Shown: piece after piece, positions 35,844 to 46,236 of the stretch | Layout of the letters: every line of letters starts with the position of its first letter | Numbering within the stretch: the stretch's first letter is position 1 | Source: Novosphingobium sp. KA1 | GTDB taxonomy: Bacteria > Pseudomonadota > Alphaproteobacteria > Sphingomonadales > Sphingomonadaceae | Assembly (NCBI RefSeq): GCF_017309955.1 | Contig: NZ_CP021247.1 | Coordinates: forward strand, 3,621,001 to 3,685,000 | Reading direction: 5' to 3' | DNA: 64,000 nt | Translations under genes and position numbers: made by a program | Notes under the pieces: model-generated | What the model was told of the DNA's origin: nothing | The model's database searches: none | The model's input: only the letters and a program-made list of their open reading frames with translations

Positions 35844-37379
35844 TCAGGTTCGGGCCACCGATGTTTCCGGCGTGCAGTTGCGTTCGACGTAGTGGGCATG
35901 GGTCGGCATCGCATGGGCCGTGCGCACCACGGCGTCGCGGCGGGCCTTCATGCCCATCGCCACCTTGCCCGGATCGATCCGCGCCGCGATCGGATCGACC
36001 CGGCGCGGCACGATGCCGTTGCCGAGCAGGATCGCCACCCAGTCCGCCTCCTGAAAGCACTCCTGCGCCTCGGTGGTGACCCGCGCCGCCGCCTTCCAGA
36101 CCTCCAGCCGGTGCACCAGCGTGTCGGGCAGGTCCATGTTCCGGCAATAGTGCCAGAGCGGTTCCGGGCGGCGGCTGGGGAAATAGTGCAGGGTCAGGAA
36201 ATCCCGGATCCGCTCGTACTCGCCGAGCGTGAGCCGGTTGAACTCCGCCGCAATCGCCGGAGCGAAGTCGACGTCGGGAAAGAACTCGACAAAACGCAGC
36301 ACCATGGACTGGAGGAGATGCAGCGCGGTCGCCGCCAGCGGCTCCATGAACCCGGCGGCCTGCCCCAGCGCCAGGCAATTGCGGTTCCAGAACTTGCGCC
36401 GGTGGCCGCTGGTGAACCGCAGCAGGCGCGGCTGGGCAAGGGGTTCGCCGGTCATCGCCGCGAGCAGCTCCGCACGGGCCCGGTCGTCATCGCTGAACCG
36501 GCTCGAATAGAAATAGCCCCAGTCGTCGCGGTGCTGGAGCGCCGCCTGCCCCAGCCAGCCCGCCTCCCGCGCGAGGGACACCGCATGGGGCGGCAGCGCG
36601 CCCGACCGCTTGCCCGGCGCCAGCACGGCGCTGTCGCAGGGCAGCCAGTGCGACCAGTCCTCGTAGCCGGTCTGGAGCACTTGCTCGATCAGCAGCCCCT
36701 CGAAGCCGGTGCAATCGATGAAGAATTCGCCGTCGACCACACGGCCGTCGGCCAGCGTGACGGCGGCAATGTGGCCTTCGGCGCCCTCCAGCGCAGCGTC
36801 GACGACCCGTCCGTCGATCCGTTCCACCCCGCAGCGTTCTGCATAGGCGCGCAGGAAACGGACATGCTGCGCGGCATCGAAATGGTAGCCATGGCGAAAG
36901 CGGGCACCGTCCCCCGCCGGAACCGCAAAACGGCCGCGGCTGGCGGCAGCATAGGCCAGCGACCAGTCGTCGATCGGCGCGGTGTCGCCACCGGCGCGCA
37001 GGCGCAGCCAGAAGTGGTGGGGGGCGATGCCGTCGATCGCCTCGCCATAGTCGCCGTACCCATGGAAATGGACGTTGCCCGCCTCGCGCCAGTCGCGAAA
37101 TTCGGTGCCGAGCCGGAAGGTGCCGCTGCTCTGGGCAAGGAAGCGGTTCTCCTCGATGCCCAGCGCGGCGTTGAACTTGCGCATGAGCGGTGTCGCCGAA
37201 CCATCGAGAAGATTGGCGGGGAGGTCGGCCAGGAGGTCGGCTCTGCCGCCATCCTCGCTTTCGATCACCGTGATCCGCAAGGGACCGGGGCGGAACTTGC
37301 GCGCGATCATGCTCGCCGCCGTCCATCCGGCCATGCCGCCGCCCACGATCACCAGCGAGCGCAGAGCCCCCTCATCCAT
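35844..37379 (-). CDS. Tryptophan-halogenase family flavoprotein lacking the halogenase catalytic residues
   Basis: 511 residues with the PrnA/RebH fold: FAD site VIVGGGMAGW at the N-terminus, the FIDCTGFEGLLIEQ and SHWLPCDSAV segments, and the family C-terminal half. Compared with PrnA from memory, three hallmarks differ: the catalytic Lys79 (GAFK) is Arg (GTFR), Glu346-Ser347 (EPLEST) is Ala-Ala (EPLAAT), and the WxWxIP motif is WLGQAA. GVGEAT is also missing. It is therefore probably not a halogenase but a related monooxygenase or a degenerate member. I start at the ATG at 37379 (AAAGG 5 nt before) rather than a TTG four codons earlier. It converges on the DUF11 cluster with 17 nt between stops. 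Substrate unknown. Confidence 0.85.
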   Translation of the reverse strand: MDEGALRSLVIVGGGMAGWTAASMIARKFRPGPLRITVIESEDGGRADLLADLPANLLDGSATPLMRKFNAALGIEENRFLAQSSGTFRLGTEFRDWREAGNVHFHGYGDYGEAIDGIAPHHFWLRLRAGGDTAPIDDWSLAYAAASRGRFAVPAGDGARFRHGYHFDAAQHVRFLRAYAERCGVERIDGRVVDAALEGAEGHIAAVTLADGRVVDGEFFIDCTGFEGLLIEQVLQTGYEDWSHWLPCDSAVLAPGKRSGALPPHAVSLAREAGWLGQAALQHRDDWGYFYSSRFSDDDRARAELLAAMTGEPLAQPRLLRFTSGHRRKFWNRNCLALGQAAGFMEPLAATALHLLQSMVLRFVEFFPDVDFAPAIAAEFNRLTLGEYERIRDFLTLHYFPSRRPEPLWHYCRNMDLPDTLVHRLEVWKAAARVTTEAQECFQEADWVAILLGNGIVPRRVDPIAARIDPGKVAMGMKARRDAVVRTAHAMPTHAHYVERNCTPETSVART

Positions 37380-37488
37380 GCCGCCTTTCAACCCCGCCCC
37401 CGTTCCAGTCCGCCAAGCCGCCCTTGTGGCATGCCTAAACCATTCAGGCGACTATGGAAAATTCCTGAGGCCCAGGCACAAGGAATGA

Positions 37489-38190
37489 TCAGCGGGTACC
37501 CGCCGAGGGCCCGAAATGGGCGTTCAGTTCATAGGCTCCGGCCAGAAACAGCTGGCGCACATAGGTGATCGGCTCGGAGCCGCGCCAGGTCCGCCGCTCA
37601 ATGCTGAGGCACGGCGCCCCGCTGGCGACGGCCAGCGCCCTGGCTTCCAAGCCGGTGGCGGCAGCGGCGGTGATCCGGGCATCGGCCTCGGTCCAGGGCA
37701 CGTGTTCCAGCAGCCAGCCGCCGGGCGAGGAGAACCCGGCCTCGACGATCTCGGGCACCGCAGCGGCGTTCACGAAGCGGTGCTCCCAGGCCATCGGCGC
37801 ATCGTCGGCGAAGTGGATGCCCGAAAGCTCCAGCAGCGGCACTTCGCCGCCCACATCCCACTTCACCGCCGCATCGGCGGCGCGCACCAGCTTGCGGCGC
37901 GCAAGTTCAAAACGATAGGCCTGCCCGCGCGCGGCGATTTCGGCGCCAAGGTCGGGAATGTCCATCGCCATCGAATGCACGCGCGGCCGGGCGACAAACG
38001 TGCCCGCCTTGCGCCGCCGCTCGACCAGCCCGGCGGCGGCGAGCGCGGAAAGCGCCTTGTTCACCGTCATCCGCGCGCAGCCGTAGCGTTCCATCAAGTC
38101 CTGCTCGGTCGGCAGGCGTTCGCCGGGGGCGAGCGTGCCGGCAAGGATGCGGCTCTCGAAATCGTGGCGGATACGTTCGGAAAGGGTCAT
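37489..38190 (-). CDS. hutC: Histidine utilisation repressor HutC (GntR family)
   Basis: 233 residues: GntR winged helix at ~5-70 (LPTEQDLMERYGCARMTVNK) and a UTRA effector domain (~90-225, with SIERRTW and PITYVRQLFL) that binds urocanate in this family. The product represses the hut genes until urocanate accumulates. Its ATG overlaps the hutF stop (ATGA), so it is co-expressed with hutF and autoregulated through the operator in the hutF-hutI gap. Confidence 0.95.
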   Translation of the reverse strand: MTLSERIRHDFESRILAGTLAPGERLPTEQDLMERYGCARMTVNKALSALAAAGLVERRRKAGTFVARPRVHSMAMDIPDLGAEIAARGQAYRFELARRKLVRAADAAVKWDVGGEVPLLELSGIHFADDAPMAWEHRFVNAAAVPEIVEAGFSSPGGWLLEHVPWTEADARITAAAATGLEARALAVASGAPCLSIERRTWRGSEPITYVRQLFLAGAYELNAHFGPSAGTR

Positions 38191-39578
38191 GCGCAGAGTC
38201 GGTCCAGGGTCTTCCGATAGCGTCGGACGATCCCGTCGCGTGCGTGGTGGCGGCCAGAGCTAACCACCTGTTTCCCAAAGCGCCAGACGCAATCGATACC
38301 CGCACGGCCCGAGGCGAAGACGAGCCCGTCAAGCACGCGCTCCGCGCCCCGCGCGCAGAGCGAGGGATGATCGAGGTCCAGCGAAACCGCATCGAAGGCA
38401 TTGCCCTGCTTCAGCCCGGCCTCGACGCCCAGCGCCTGCGCGCCGCCGTTCAGCGCGGCGCGCCAGATCGCCTCCCCGCTCGAAGCAGTTGCAGCGTCAG
38501 CCAGCAGGTTGCGCCTGCGCGTGAACAGCCGCTGCCCGTATTCGAGCAGGCGCATTTCCTCGGTCGCGTCGATCAGCACGTTGGAATCGCTGCCGATGCC
38601 GTAAGCGCCCCCGGCGGCGAGCCAGTCCGCCATCGGGAACAGGCCGTCGCCCAGATTGGCCTCGGTAATCGGGCAGAGCCCCGCCACCGCGCCGCTGCGC
38701 GCAAGCCGCGTGGTTTCCTCATGCGTCATGTGGGTGGCGTGGACCATGCACCAGCGGCGATCCACTTCCGCGTGATCGAGCAGCCATTCGACCGGGCGCT
38801 GGCCGCTCCAGGCGAGGCAGTCCTCCACTTCCTTCATCTGTTCGGCGATGTGGATATGGATCGGGCCCTGCCCCGCCATCGCCTGCAGATGCAGCAGTTC
38901 CTCCGGGGACACGGCGCGCAGGCTGTGCGGCGCGAGGCCGACCACCGCCTCGTCCAGTCCGGCAACCGCCGCGCGGGCGCCCTCCAGCAGGCGCGCAAAA
39001 CCGTCGAGATCGTGAAGGAACCGGCGCTGCCCATGGTTCGGCGCCAGCGCGCCGAAGCCGGAATGGGCATAGAACACCGGCAGCAGCGTCAACCCGATGC
39101 CGGTTTCCGCCGCCGCCTCGGCAATCGCCGCGCCCATGCGTGCGGGATCGGCATAGGCGTGCCCGTCGGCATCATGGTGCAAGTAGTGAAACTCGCCAAG
39201 CCGCGTGAAGCCGCTCTCCAGCATCTCCATCGCCGCCAGCGCCGCGATGGCATGGAGGTCCTCGGGCGTCATGCGGTCAAGGAAACGGTACATGACCTCG
39301 CGCCAGGTCCAGAAGCTGTCGTCGCTATTCCCGCGCTGCTCGGCAAGGCCGGCCATGCCGCGCTGGAAGGCGTGGCTGTGGAGGTTGGGAATGCCCGGAA
39401 TCAAGCAAGCGTGACGTTCGTCCCCCGCGTCCGGCTGGGCACCCGATTCGATCCGCGCGATCCGCCCGTCAACGACCGTAAAGCGCACATCCCGCGCCCA
39501 ACCGGACTCGCACCCGGACTCGATAAACGCATGCCCCGCATGGATCGTAAAGGACTGACGCGGCTGGAGTTGAGGCAT
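38187..39578 (-). CDS. hutF: Formimidoylglutamate deiminase
   Basis: 463 residues, an amidohydrolase with the metal-binding start PGIPNLHSHAFQRGMAG and later HIAEQMKEVEDC and SDSNVLID segments. It converts N-formimidoyl-glutamate to N-formyl-glutamate and ammonia. Together with HutG this makes the five-step histidine route (ending in formate and glutamate) rather than the HutG-formamide route. First gene of the leftward hutF-hutC transcript, divergent from hutI by 95 bp. Confidence 0.96.
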   Translation of the reverse strand: MPQLQPRQSFTIHAGHAFIESGCESGWARDVRFTVVDGRIARIESGAQPDAGDERHACLIPGIPNLHSHAFQRGMAGLAEQRGNSDDSFWTWREVMYRFLDRMTPEDLHAIAALAAMEMLESGFTRLGEFHYLHHDADGHAYADPARMGAAIAEAAAETGIGLTLLPVFYAHSGFGALAPNHGQRRFLHDLDGFARLLEGARAAVAGLDEAVVGLAPHSLRAVSPEELLHLQAMAGQGPIHIHIAEQMKEVEDCLAWSGQRPVEWLLDHAEVDRRWCMVHATHMTHEETTRLARSGAVAGLCPITEANLGDGLFPMADWLAAGGAYGIGSDSNVLIDATEEMRLLEYGQRLFTRRRNLLADAATASSGEAIWRAALNGGAQALGVEAGLKQGNAFDAVSLDLDHPSLCARGAERVLDGLVFASGRAGIDCVWRFGKQVVSSGRHHARDGIVRRYRKTLDRLCA

Positions 39579-39601
39579 CGGACGCTCCCTTGGATGGCTT
39601 T

Positions 39602-39613
39602 TTGTCTATACAT
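39602..39613. promoter_or_regulatory. Candidate HutC operator TTGTCTATACAT
   Basis: In the hutF-hutI divergent gap, this imperfect palindrome (TGT-CTAT-ACA) closely matches the TGTATATACA-type HutC sites described in pseudomonads. It is the only AT-rich symmetric site in the gap and could control both transcripts. Confidence 0.65.
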
Positions 39614-39673
39614 TAAAGCAGGCCGATGCAATAAGACGCGCCAGAGAGACCCGCCCGGAGAGACTGCCCCCCG

Positions 39674-40876
39674 ATGCTCTGCGACACGATCTGGACCAAC
39701 GCCCGCCTCGCCACGATGGCCCCGCAAGCGGAGGGTATCGGCGCGATCGAGCGCGGCCTGATCGCGGCGACGGACGGCAAGATCGTCTACGCCGGGCCCG
39801 TCGCGGAAGCTCCGGCCCTCGATGCGACAAGGATCATCGACTGCGAGGGCCGCTGGATCACCCCCGGCCTTGTCGATTGCCACACGCACCTCATCCATGC
39901 CGGCAACCGCGCGCGCGAGTTCGAACTGCGGCTGGCGGGCGCCAGCTACGAGGAAATTGCCCGTACCGGCGGCGGCATCGTCTCCACCATGACGGCCACG
40001 CGCGCCGCCAGCGAGGACGACCTTGTCGCCAGCGCCCTGCCCCGTCTTGACGCGCTGATCGGCGAAGGCGCGACCACCGTCGAAGTGAAGTCCGGTTATG
40101 GCCTCGACCTTGCCAGCGAACTCAGGATGCTGCGCGCCGCGCGGCGGCTGGGCCGCGAGCGGCCGGTTGCCATCGCCACCACATTCCTGGGTGCCCACGC
40201 CCTCCCGCCCGAATTCGCAGGCGATGCCGATGGCTACATCGAGCATATCTGCAAGGTCATGCTGCCCGAAGTGACCCGCGAGGGCCTTGCCGATGCGGTG
40301 GACGCCTTCTGCGAAGGCATCGGCTTTTCCGCGCAGCAAACCGAGCGCCTGTTCGCCGCCGCCCGCGCCCACGGGTTGCCGGTAAAGCTTCACGCAGAAC
40401 AGCTTTCGAACCTCCACGCCGCGGCGCTCGCGGCGCGGTTCGGCGCGCTTTCCGCCGATCATCTCGAACATCTCGATCTTGCCGGGATCGACGCCATGGC
40501 CGCTTCCGGCACTGTCGCCACCTTGCTGCCCGGCGCCTATTACTTCACGCGCGAGACCGTGCTGCCGCCGATTGCGCAACTGCGCGCCGCCGCTGTGCCG
40601 ATCGCGCTGGCGACCGACTGCAACCCCGGCACCTCGCCGCTCACCTCGCTGCTGCTGACGATGAACATGGGCGCGACGCTGTTCCGCCTGACCGTCGATG
40701 AATGCCTGGCCGGCGTCACCCGCAATGCCGCCCGCGCGCTCGGTCTTGCCGACCGCGGCACGCTGGAAGCCGGCAAACGCTGCGATCTGGCGATCTGGGA
40801 TGTCCAGCATCCGTCCGAACTTGTCTATCGCATGGGGCTCAATCCGCTCCATGCCCGCATCTGGAGTGGTCAATGA
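39674..40876 (+). CDS. hutI: Imidazolonepropionase
   Basis: 400 residues. Amidohydrolase with the zinc motif [17 protein letters not shown] at ~71, the substrate segment TGGGIVSTM and the later [19 protein letters not shown] and [10 protein letters not shown] motifs. It hydrolyses 4-imidazolone-5-propionate to formimidoyl-glutamate, the third step of histidine breakdown. First gene of the rightward operon; its stop overlaps the hutH start (ATGA). Confidence 0.97.
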   Translation: MLCDTIWTNARLATMAPQAEGIGAIERGLIAATDGKIVYAGPVAEAPALDATRIIDCEGRWITPGLVDCHTHLIHAGNRAREFELRLAGASYEEIARTGGGIVSTMTATRAASEDDLVASALPRLDALIGEGATTVEVKSGYGLDLASELRMLRAARRLGRERPVAIATTFLGAHALPPEFAGDADGYIEHICKVMLPEVTREGLADAVDAFCEGIGFSAQQTERLFAAARAHGLPVKLHAEQLSNLHAAALAARFGALSADHLEHLDLAGIDAMAASGTVATLLPGAYYFTRETVLPPIAQLRAAAVPIALATDCNPGTSPLTSLLLTMNMGATLFRLTVDECLAGVTRNAARALGLADRGTLEAGKRCDLAIWDVQHPSELVYRMGLNPLHARIWSGQ

Positions 40877-42402
40877 ACGAAGTGCTGCTAACCCCCGGCA
40901 CGGTGAGCCTCAGGGATTGGCGCGCGATCTATCGCGGCGCCGGCGTGAAGCTAGATCCCGCGTGCATGCCGGTGATTGCCGAAAGCGCCGCCGCCGTCGC
41001 CCGCATTCTTGCCAAGGGCCAGCCGGTCTACGGCATCAACACCGGCTTCGGAAAGCTGGCGAGCGTGCGCATCGGGGACGAGGATCTCGCCGCGCTGCAG
41101 CGCAACATCGTGCTCAGCCACGCCGCCGGCACCGGTGAGCCTTCGCCCGTCTCGGTGATCCGCCTGATGATGGCGCTGAAGCTCGCCAGCCTCGCGCAAG
41201 GTGCCTCGGGCGTGCGCGTCGAGACGGTGGAACTGCTGGAAGCGATGCTGGCCAAGGGCCTGACGCCGGTGGTGCCCTCGCAAGGTTCGGTCGGCGCCAG
41301 CGGCGACCTTGCCCCGCTTTCGCACATGGCCGCGACGATGATCGGCGTCGGCGAGATCTTTGTCGGCGACAAGCGCCTGCCCGCTGCAGAAGCGCTGGCG
41401 CAGGCCGGTCTCGCGGCGGTCGAACTGGGCGCCAAGGAAGGCCTTGCCCTCCTCAACGGCACCCAGTTCTCGACCGCCAATGCCCTTGCCGGGCTGTTCG
41501 AGGCGGAGCGCCTGTTCCAGTCCGCACTCGTCACCGGCGCCCTCTCGACCGAGGCCGCCAAGGGTTCCGACACCCCGTTCGACCGCCGCATCCACGCCCT
41601 GCGCCGCCATCCCGGCCAGATCGAGGTGGCGGACGCCCTGCGCGCGCTGATGCAGGGCTCCGCGATCCGCGCCAGCCATCTTGAGAACGACGCCCGCGTG
41701 CAGGACCCGTACTGCCTGCGCTGCCAGCCGCAGGTCATGGGCGCCGCGCTCGACGTGCTGCGCCAGGCGGCCACGACGCTGGAGATCGAGGCCAACGGCG
41801 TTTCCGACAACCCGCTGATCTTCCCGGAAGCGGACGAAGCGCTCTCCGGCGGCAACTTCCATGCCGAGCCGGTCGCCTTCGCCGCCGACATGATCGCGCT
41901 GGCCGTCTGCGAGATCGGCTCGATCTCCGAGCGCCGCGTGGCGATGCTGGTGGACCCGGCGCTGTCCGGCCTGCCCGCCTTCCTGACGCCGCGCCCCGGC
42001 CTCAATTCGGGCTTCATGATCCCGCAGGTCACGGCCGCCGCGCTGGTCTCCGAAAACAAGCAGAAGGCCTATCCGGCATCGGTCGATTCGATCCCGACTT
42101 CGGCCAACCAGGAAGACCACGTCTCGATGGCCGCCCACGGCGCGCGCCGCCTGATCGGCATGGTCGCCAATGCCGACGCGGTGCTGGGGATCGAACTGCT
42201 CGCCGCCGTGCAGGGCATCGATTTCCACGCCCCGCTGGCATCGAGCAAGGTGCTGGAACAGGCCCGCGAAAGCCTGCGCGCGCAGGTGCCGACACTGGAG
42301 GAAGACCGCCACTTCCACCCCGACATGGAAGCGGCGAATGCGCTGATCCGCTCGGGCGCGCTGGTCGACATCGGCGGCGACCTGCTGCCCGGCGTCGCTT
42401 GA
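40873..42402 (+). CDS. hutH: Histidine ammonia-lyase
   Basis: 509 residues, normal length. The Ala142-Ser143-Gly144 triad ([15 protein letters not shown]) forms the MIO cofactor autocatalytically. The active-site tyrosine region [11 protein letters not shown] is at residues 53-63. It removes ammonia from histidine to give urocanate, the first pathway step and source of the HutC inducer. The frame is open 57 codons further upstream, but the ATG at 40873, overlapping the hutI stop, gives the family N-terminus. Confidence 0.98.
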   Translation: MNEVLLTPGTVSLRDWRAIYRGAGVKLDPACMPVIAESAAAVARILAKGQPVYGINTGFGKLASVRIGDEDLAALQRNIVLSHAAGTGEPSPVSVIRLMMALKLASLAQGASGVRVETVELLEAMLAKGLTPVVPSQGSVGASGDLAPLSHMAATMIGVGEIFVGDKRLPAAEALAQAGLAAVELGAKEGLALLNGTQFSTANALAGLFEAERLFQSALVTGALSTEAAKGSDTPFDRRIHALRRHPGQIEVADALRALMQGSAIRASHLENDARVQDPYCLRCQPQVMGAALDVLRQAATTLEIEANGVSDNPLIFPEADEALSGGNFHAEPVAFAADMIALAVCEIGSISERRVAMLVDPALSGLPAFLTPRPGLNSGFMIPQVTAAALVSENKQKAYPASVDSIPTSANQEDHVSMAAHGARRLIGMVANADAVLGIELLAAVQGIDFHAPLASSKVLEQARESLRAQVPTLEEDRHFHPDMEAANALIRSGALVDIGGDLLPGVA

Positions 42403-42415
42403 CAGGAGGGGCCTG

Positions 42416-43216
42416 ATGAGCTTCGTCCTTCACCATGGGCAGGCGCCGCTGATTGTCGCCTTTCCGCATGTCGGCACCGATCTGGCCGACGTCGGCCCGC
42501 TGTTCCGCTCGGAATGGCTGGCGCGGCGCGATGCCGACTGGTGGGTGGACGATCTCTACGCCTTCGCCCGCGCGCTTGGCGCAACGACGATTGCTGCACA
42601 CGTTTCGCGCAGCGTGATCGACCTCAACCGCGATCCTTCGGGCGCCTCGCTCTATCCCGGGCAGGCGACGACGGAACTCTGCCCGACGACCACGTTCGAC
42701 GGGGAGCCGCTCTACAAGGCCGAAGGCCCGGATGAGGCCGAGATCGCCCGCCGCCGCACGCTCTGGTTCGATCCGTACCACGCCGCGCTCCGCGCCGAGA
42801 TCGCGCGGCTGCGGATGCTTCACGGCAAAGTCGTGGTCTACGACGCGCACTCGATCCGCAGCCACGTGCCGCGCCTGTTCGGCGGCGAACTGCCGCAGTT
42901 CAACATCGGCACCAACCTTGGCCAGACCTGCGATCCGGCGCTTTCCGCCGCCGTGGTGGAAGTCTGCAAGGCGAGCGGCCTCCCCCACGTTCTCGACGGC
43001 CGCTTCCGTGGCGGCTGGACCACGCGGCACTACGGAGAGCCTGCCAGCGGCGTCCATGCGATCCAGATGGAACTCGCCATTCGCGGCTACATGGACGAAC
43101 CCGAAGTGCCGGACGAAGCCAACTGGCCGCTGCCCTATTCGGCGGCGCGTGCCGCCGCCCTCACCCCGATCCTGCAAGACGTGCTGAAGGCCGCCATCGC
43201 CTTCGCGCAATCCTGA
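42416..43216 (+). CDS. hutG: N-formylglutamate deformylase
   Basis: 266 residues, N-formylglutamate amidohydrolase family ([54 protein letters not shown]). It hydrolyses N-formyl-glutamate to formate and glutamate, the last step of the HutF route. The start has AGGAGGGG 5 nt upstream and lies 13 nt after hutH. Confidence 0.95.
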   Translation: MSFVLHHGQAPLIVAFPHVGTDLADVGPLFRSEWLARRDADWWVDDLYAFARALGATTIAAHVSRSVIDLNRDPSGASLYPGQATTELCPTTTFDGEPLYKAEGPDEAEIARRRTLWFDPYHAALRAEIARLRMLHGKVVVYDAHSIRSHVPRLFGGELPQFNIGTNLGQTCDPALSAAVVEVCKASGLPHVLDGRFRGGWTTRHYGEPASGVHAIQMELAIRGYMDEPEVPDEANWPLPYSAARAAALTPILQDVLKAAIAFAQS

Positions 43217-43232
43217 CCTGAGGAAACACACA

Positions 43233-44897
43233 ATGACCCGCCTCGACAACAGCCGCGTCATCAAGCCTGCGACCGGCACCGAACTTTCCGCGAAATCGTG
43301 GCTCACCGAAGCCCCCTTGCGCATGCTGATGAACAACCTCCACCCCGACGTGGCCGAGCGGCCCGAGGAACTGGTGGTCTACGGCGGCATCGGCCGCGCC
43401 GCGCGCGACTGGGAAAGCTACGACAAGATCGTCGAGACCCTGCGCCGCCTGAACGATGACGAGACGCTGCTGGTCCAGTCCGGCAAGCCGGTCGGGGTGT
43501 TCCGCACCCATGCCGATGCGCCGCGCGTGCTGATCGCCAATTCCAACCTCGTGCCGGAATGGGCGAATTGGGAACACTTCAACGAACTCGATAAGCGCGG
43601 CCTTGCCATGTACGGCCAGATGACCGCCGGATCGTGGATCTACATCGGCACGCAGGGCATCGTTCAGGGCACCTACGAAACGTTCGTCGAGATGGGCCGC
43701 CAGCACTACGATGGCGACCTTTCGGGCAAGTGGCTGCTGACCGCCGGCCTTGGCGGCATGGGCGGCGCCCAGCCGCTGGCCGCCGTGATGGCGGGCGCCT
43801 CGTGCCTTGCCATCGAATGCCAGCCCAGCCGCATCGAAATGCGCCTGCGCACCGGCTACCTCGACGTCGCCGCCGAGACCATCGACGAAGCCATGGCGAT
43901 CATCGCGAAGGCCAATGCCGACAAGAAGCCGGTCTCGGTCGGCCTGCTCGGCAATGCGGCGGAGCTGCTGCCCGAAATCTACGCGCGCGGCATCCGTCCC
44001 GACTTGCTGACCGACCAGACTTCCGCCCACGATCCCGTCAACGGCTACCTCCCCGCCGGCTGGACCGTTGCCGAATGGATCGAGCGCCGCGAGCGTGAGC
44101 CCGAAGCCGTCGCCAGGGCGGCCAAGGCCTCCATGGCGGTCCACGTGCGGGCCATGCTCGACTTCCAGGCGGCGGGCGTGCCCACCACCGACTATGGCAA
44201 TAACATCCGCCAGATGGCGAAGGACGAAGGCGTCGAGAACGCGTTCGACTTCCCCGGCTTCGTGCCCGCCTATATCCGCCCGCTGTTCTGCCGCGGCGTG
44301 GGGCCGTTCCGCTGGGCCGCGCTTTCGGGCGATCCCGAGGACATCTACAAGACCGACGCCAAAGTGAAGGAACTGCTGCCCGACCACGCGCACTTGCACA
44401 ACTGGCTCGACATGGCGCGCGAGAAGATCCAGTTCCAGGGCCTGCCCGCGCGCATCTGCTGGGTCGGGCTGGGTGACCGTCATCGCCTCGGCCTCGCCTT
44501 CAACGAGATGGTGGCGAACGGCGAACTCAAGGCCCCGGTCGTGATCGGCCGCGACCACCTCGACAGCGGCTCCGTCGCCTCGCCCAACCGCGAGACCGAG
44601 GCCATGCGCGACGGTTCGGACGCGGTTTCGGACTGGCCGCTGCTCAACGCGCTGCTCAACACCGCGAGCGGCGCCACATGGGTCTCGCTGCACCACGGCG
44701 GCGGCGTCGGCATGGGCTATTCGCAGCATTCGGGCATGGTCATCGTTGCCGACGGCACCGAAGCGGCGGCGAAACGTCTGGAGCGCGTGCTGTGGAACGA
44801 CCCGGCGACGGGCGTGATGCGTCACGCCGATGCCGGGTACGAGATCGCGCGGGATTGTGCGCGGGAGAAGGGTCTGGATCTTCCCGGAATTTTTTGA
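43233..44897 (+). CDS. hutU: Urocanate hydratase
   Basis: 554 residues, full length. Recognised by the N-terminal [18 protein letters not shown], the NAD-binding [33 protein letters not shown], and the active-site cysteine segment [20 protein letters not shown]. It converts urocanate to imidazolone propionate using tightly bound NAD. Last gene of the hutIHGU operon, 16 nt after hutG, with GAGGAA 8 nt before the ATG. A GC-rich inverted repeat and a terminator hairpin follow. Confidence 0.98.
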   Translation: MTRLDNSRVIKPATGTELSAKSWLTEAPLRMLMNNLHPDVAERPEELVVYGGIGRAARDWESYDKIVETLRRLNDDETLLVQSGKPVGVFRTHADAPRVLIANSNLVPEWANWEHFNELDKRGLAMYGQMTAGSWIYIGTQGIVQGTYETFVEMGRQHYDGDLSGKWLLTAGLGGMGGAQPLAAVMAGASCLAIECQPSRIEMRLRTGYLDVAAETIDEAMAIIAKANADKKPVSVGLLGNAAELLPEIYARGIRPDLLTDQTSAHDPVNGYLPAGWTVAEWIERREREPEAVARAAKASMAVHVRAMLDFQAAGVPTTDYGNNIRQMAKDEGVENAFDFPGFVPAYIRPLFCRGVGPFRWAALSGDPEDIYKTDAKVKELLPDHAHLHNWLDMAREKIQFQGLPARICWVGLGDRHRLGLAFNEMVANGELKAPVVIGRDHLDSGSVASPNRETEAMRDGSDAVSDWPLLNALLNTASGATWVSLHHGGGVGMGYSQHSGMVIVADGTEAAAKRLERVLWNDPATGVMRHADAGYEIARDCAREKGLDLPGIF

Positions 44898-44919
44898 TCC
44901 GAGCCTGATCCTATCACCC

Positions 44920-45010
44920 CGTCGTCCCCGCGCAGGCGGGGACCCCGCTTGTTCTTCCGGCCTGGCGTTGTGGCCAAAAAAGCGGGGCCCCCGCCTACGC
45001 GGGGGCGACG
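44920..45010. repeat. GC-rich intergenic palindrome pair, copy 1
   Basis: CGTCGTCCCCGCGCAGGCGG and following bases (44920-44950) are matched in inverted orientation by 44980-45010. Each arm is itself a small hairpin (CCCCGCnnnGCGGGG). It belongs to the same family as 58436-58527 and the 58990-59131 pair; such repeats are frequent in sphingomonad and caulobacter intergenic DNA. Confidence 0.8.
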
Positions 45011-45119
45011 GCGTTTATTGGGTTCGAAGGCTATCCTGCCCCAGTCCGGCCGAAGGCCATTCGAAGCCGGAATGCCTGCGCAAGGGCTTAGCCCAGGCGC
45101 GACGCAGACATTGTGCGGG

Positions 45120-45153
45120 TCTGGGGGATCATCCCCCAGAATCCCCATTTTTT
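45120..45153 (+). terminator. Probable terminator of the hut operon
   Basis: TCTGGGGGAT and ATCCCCCAGA (45120-45129 with 45131-45140) form a hairpin, followed after 7 nt by T6 (45148-45153), just before the convergent oxidoreductase stop. The stem is symmetric and could also serve the minus strand. Confidence 0.55.
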
Positions 45154-46210
45154 AACGGCTTTCAGCCCATGCCCGCCGCTCTGCCTCGGTCAGCGGCAGT
45201 TCCACGCAGCGCCCTTCCGCAGCCGATTGCTGCGCCGCCTCGATAACCGCCATCACCGCCAGCGACTGGATCGGCGGCACCGGGTTCGCCGCCCTGCTCT
45301 GCGCCGCTTCGGCCACGAGGCGGTAGAACTCCCGCTGGTCGCCGCGCTCGGCGGGAATGCTGCGCGGAGCGTTTCCGGCCCTATGCAGCACGAGCGGATC
45401 GGGGTCTTCGCCCCAGCCCTCGGCGCCGGGCGTCATGCCTGCGACAAGCTGGCTCTCCTGCATGTCCATGCCCTGCTTCACGGCGCTGCCGCCGGTGCCG
45501 TGGACCACGAAGCGCGGCGAGCCGCCCGATACCAGCATCGAGGCGTGAAGGATCGCCCGCTTGCCGCCGAATTCGAGCACGACATGGGCCCAGTCATCGG
45601 CCTGCGCGCCTTCGCGCTGGAGCGCGAGCGAGGCGGTCACCCGCTCCGGCAGGCCCATCAGCAGCAGCGCGTGATCGGCAAGGTGCGGCCCCAGATCGAA
45701 CCACACGCCCGCCCCCGGCCCGGCGTTCTCGCGCCAGCGGTCGCGAACCTGCGGGCGGAAGCGGTCGAAACGGGTTTCAAGGTGGACGGGATCGCCCACC
45801 AGTCCGTCAGCGATGGTCTTGCGCACGGTGGCAAAGTCGCTGTCCCAGCGGCGGTTGTGGAACACCGTCAGGTTACGCCCGGTTTCCTGCGAAAGGGCGA
45901 TCAGGGCGCGCGCTTCGGCAAGGTCCAGCGTAAAGGGCTTGTCGACGACGACATGCTTGCCCGCCCGCATCGCCGCTGCCGCCAGCGGGAAATGCATGGA
46001 GTTGGGCGCGGCGATGACGACAAGATCGATGGCCGGATCGGCCAGCAGCGCCTCGGCCTCTGCGTGGATCGTCGCCTCCGGGTAGCGTTCCAGGATGGGC
46101 GCGGGCCTGCTCGACACAAAAGCGCCGAGCGAGAGCCCCGGCACCGCCGCAATCAGCGGCGCATGGAAGGTCGCCCCGGCATAGCCGTAGCCGATCAGGC
46201 CGACCCTCAC
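45152..46210 (-). CDS. Gfo/Idh/MocA family oxidoreductase
   Basis: About 352 residues. N-terminal Rossmann fold with VGLIGYGYAGATFHAPLI, the conserved dinucleotide/substrate motif VVDKPFTLD (EKP-like, here DKP) and the C-terminal alpha/beta domain (RFDRFRPQVRDRWRE, GVWFDLGPHLADHALLL). Closest in layout to YdgJ/Gfo sugar or inositol dehydrogenases; the substrate is not determinable. I use a GTG at 46210 just before the Rossmann strand; a GTG at 46231 is an alternative and would nearly abut the upstream gene, whose stop is at 46237. It is on the same strand as malic enzyme and probably the second gene of that transcript. Confidence 0.88.
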   Translation of the reverse strand: MRVGLIGYGYAGATFHAPLIAAVPGLSLGAFVSSRPAPILERYPEATIHAEAEALLADPAIDLVVIAAPNSMHFPLAAAAMRAGKHVVVDKPFTLDLAEARALIALSQETGRNLTVFHNRRWDSDFATVRKTIADGLVGDPVHLETRFDRFRPQVRDRWRENAGPGAGVWFDLGPHLADHALLLMGLPERVTASLALQREGAQADDWAHVVLEFGGKRAILHASMLVSGGSPRFVVHGTGGSAVKQGMDMQESQLVAGMTPGAEGWGEDPDPLVLHRAGNAPRSIPAERGDQREFYRLVAEAAQSRAANPVPPIQSLAVMAVIEAAQQSAAEGRCVELPLTEAERRAWAESR

Positions 46211-46236
46211 GCGCTCATGCGCCTCGCCCACCGCGC

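Noticed and set aside
44920..45010. Possible CRISPR-like repeats
   Set aside because: The copies are inverted pairs, not regularly spaced direct repeats with unique spacers, and no cas genes are present.
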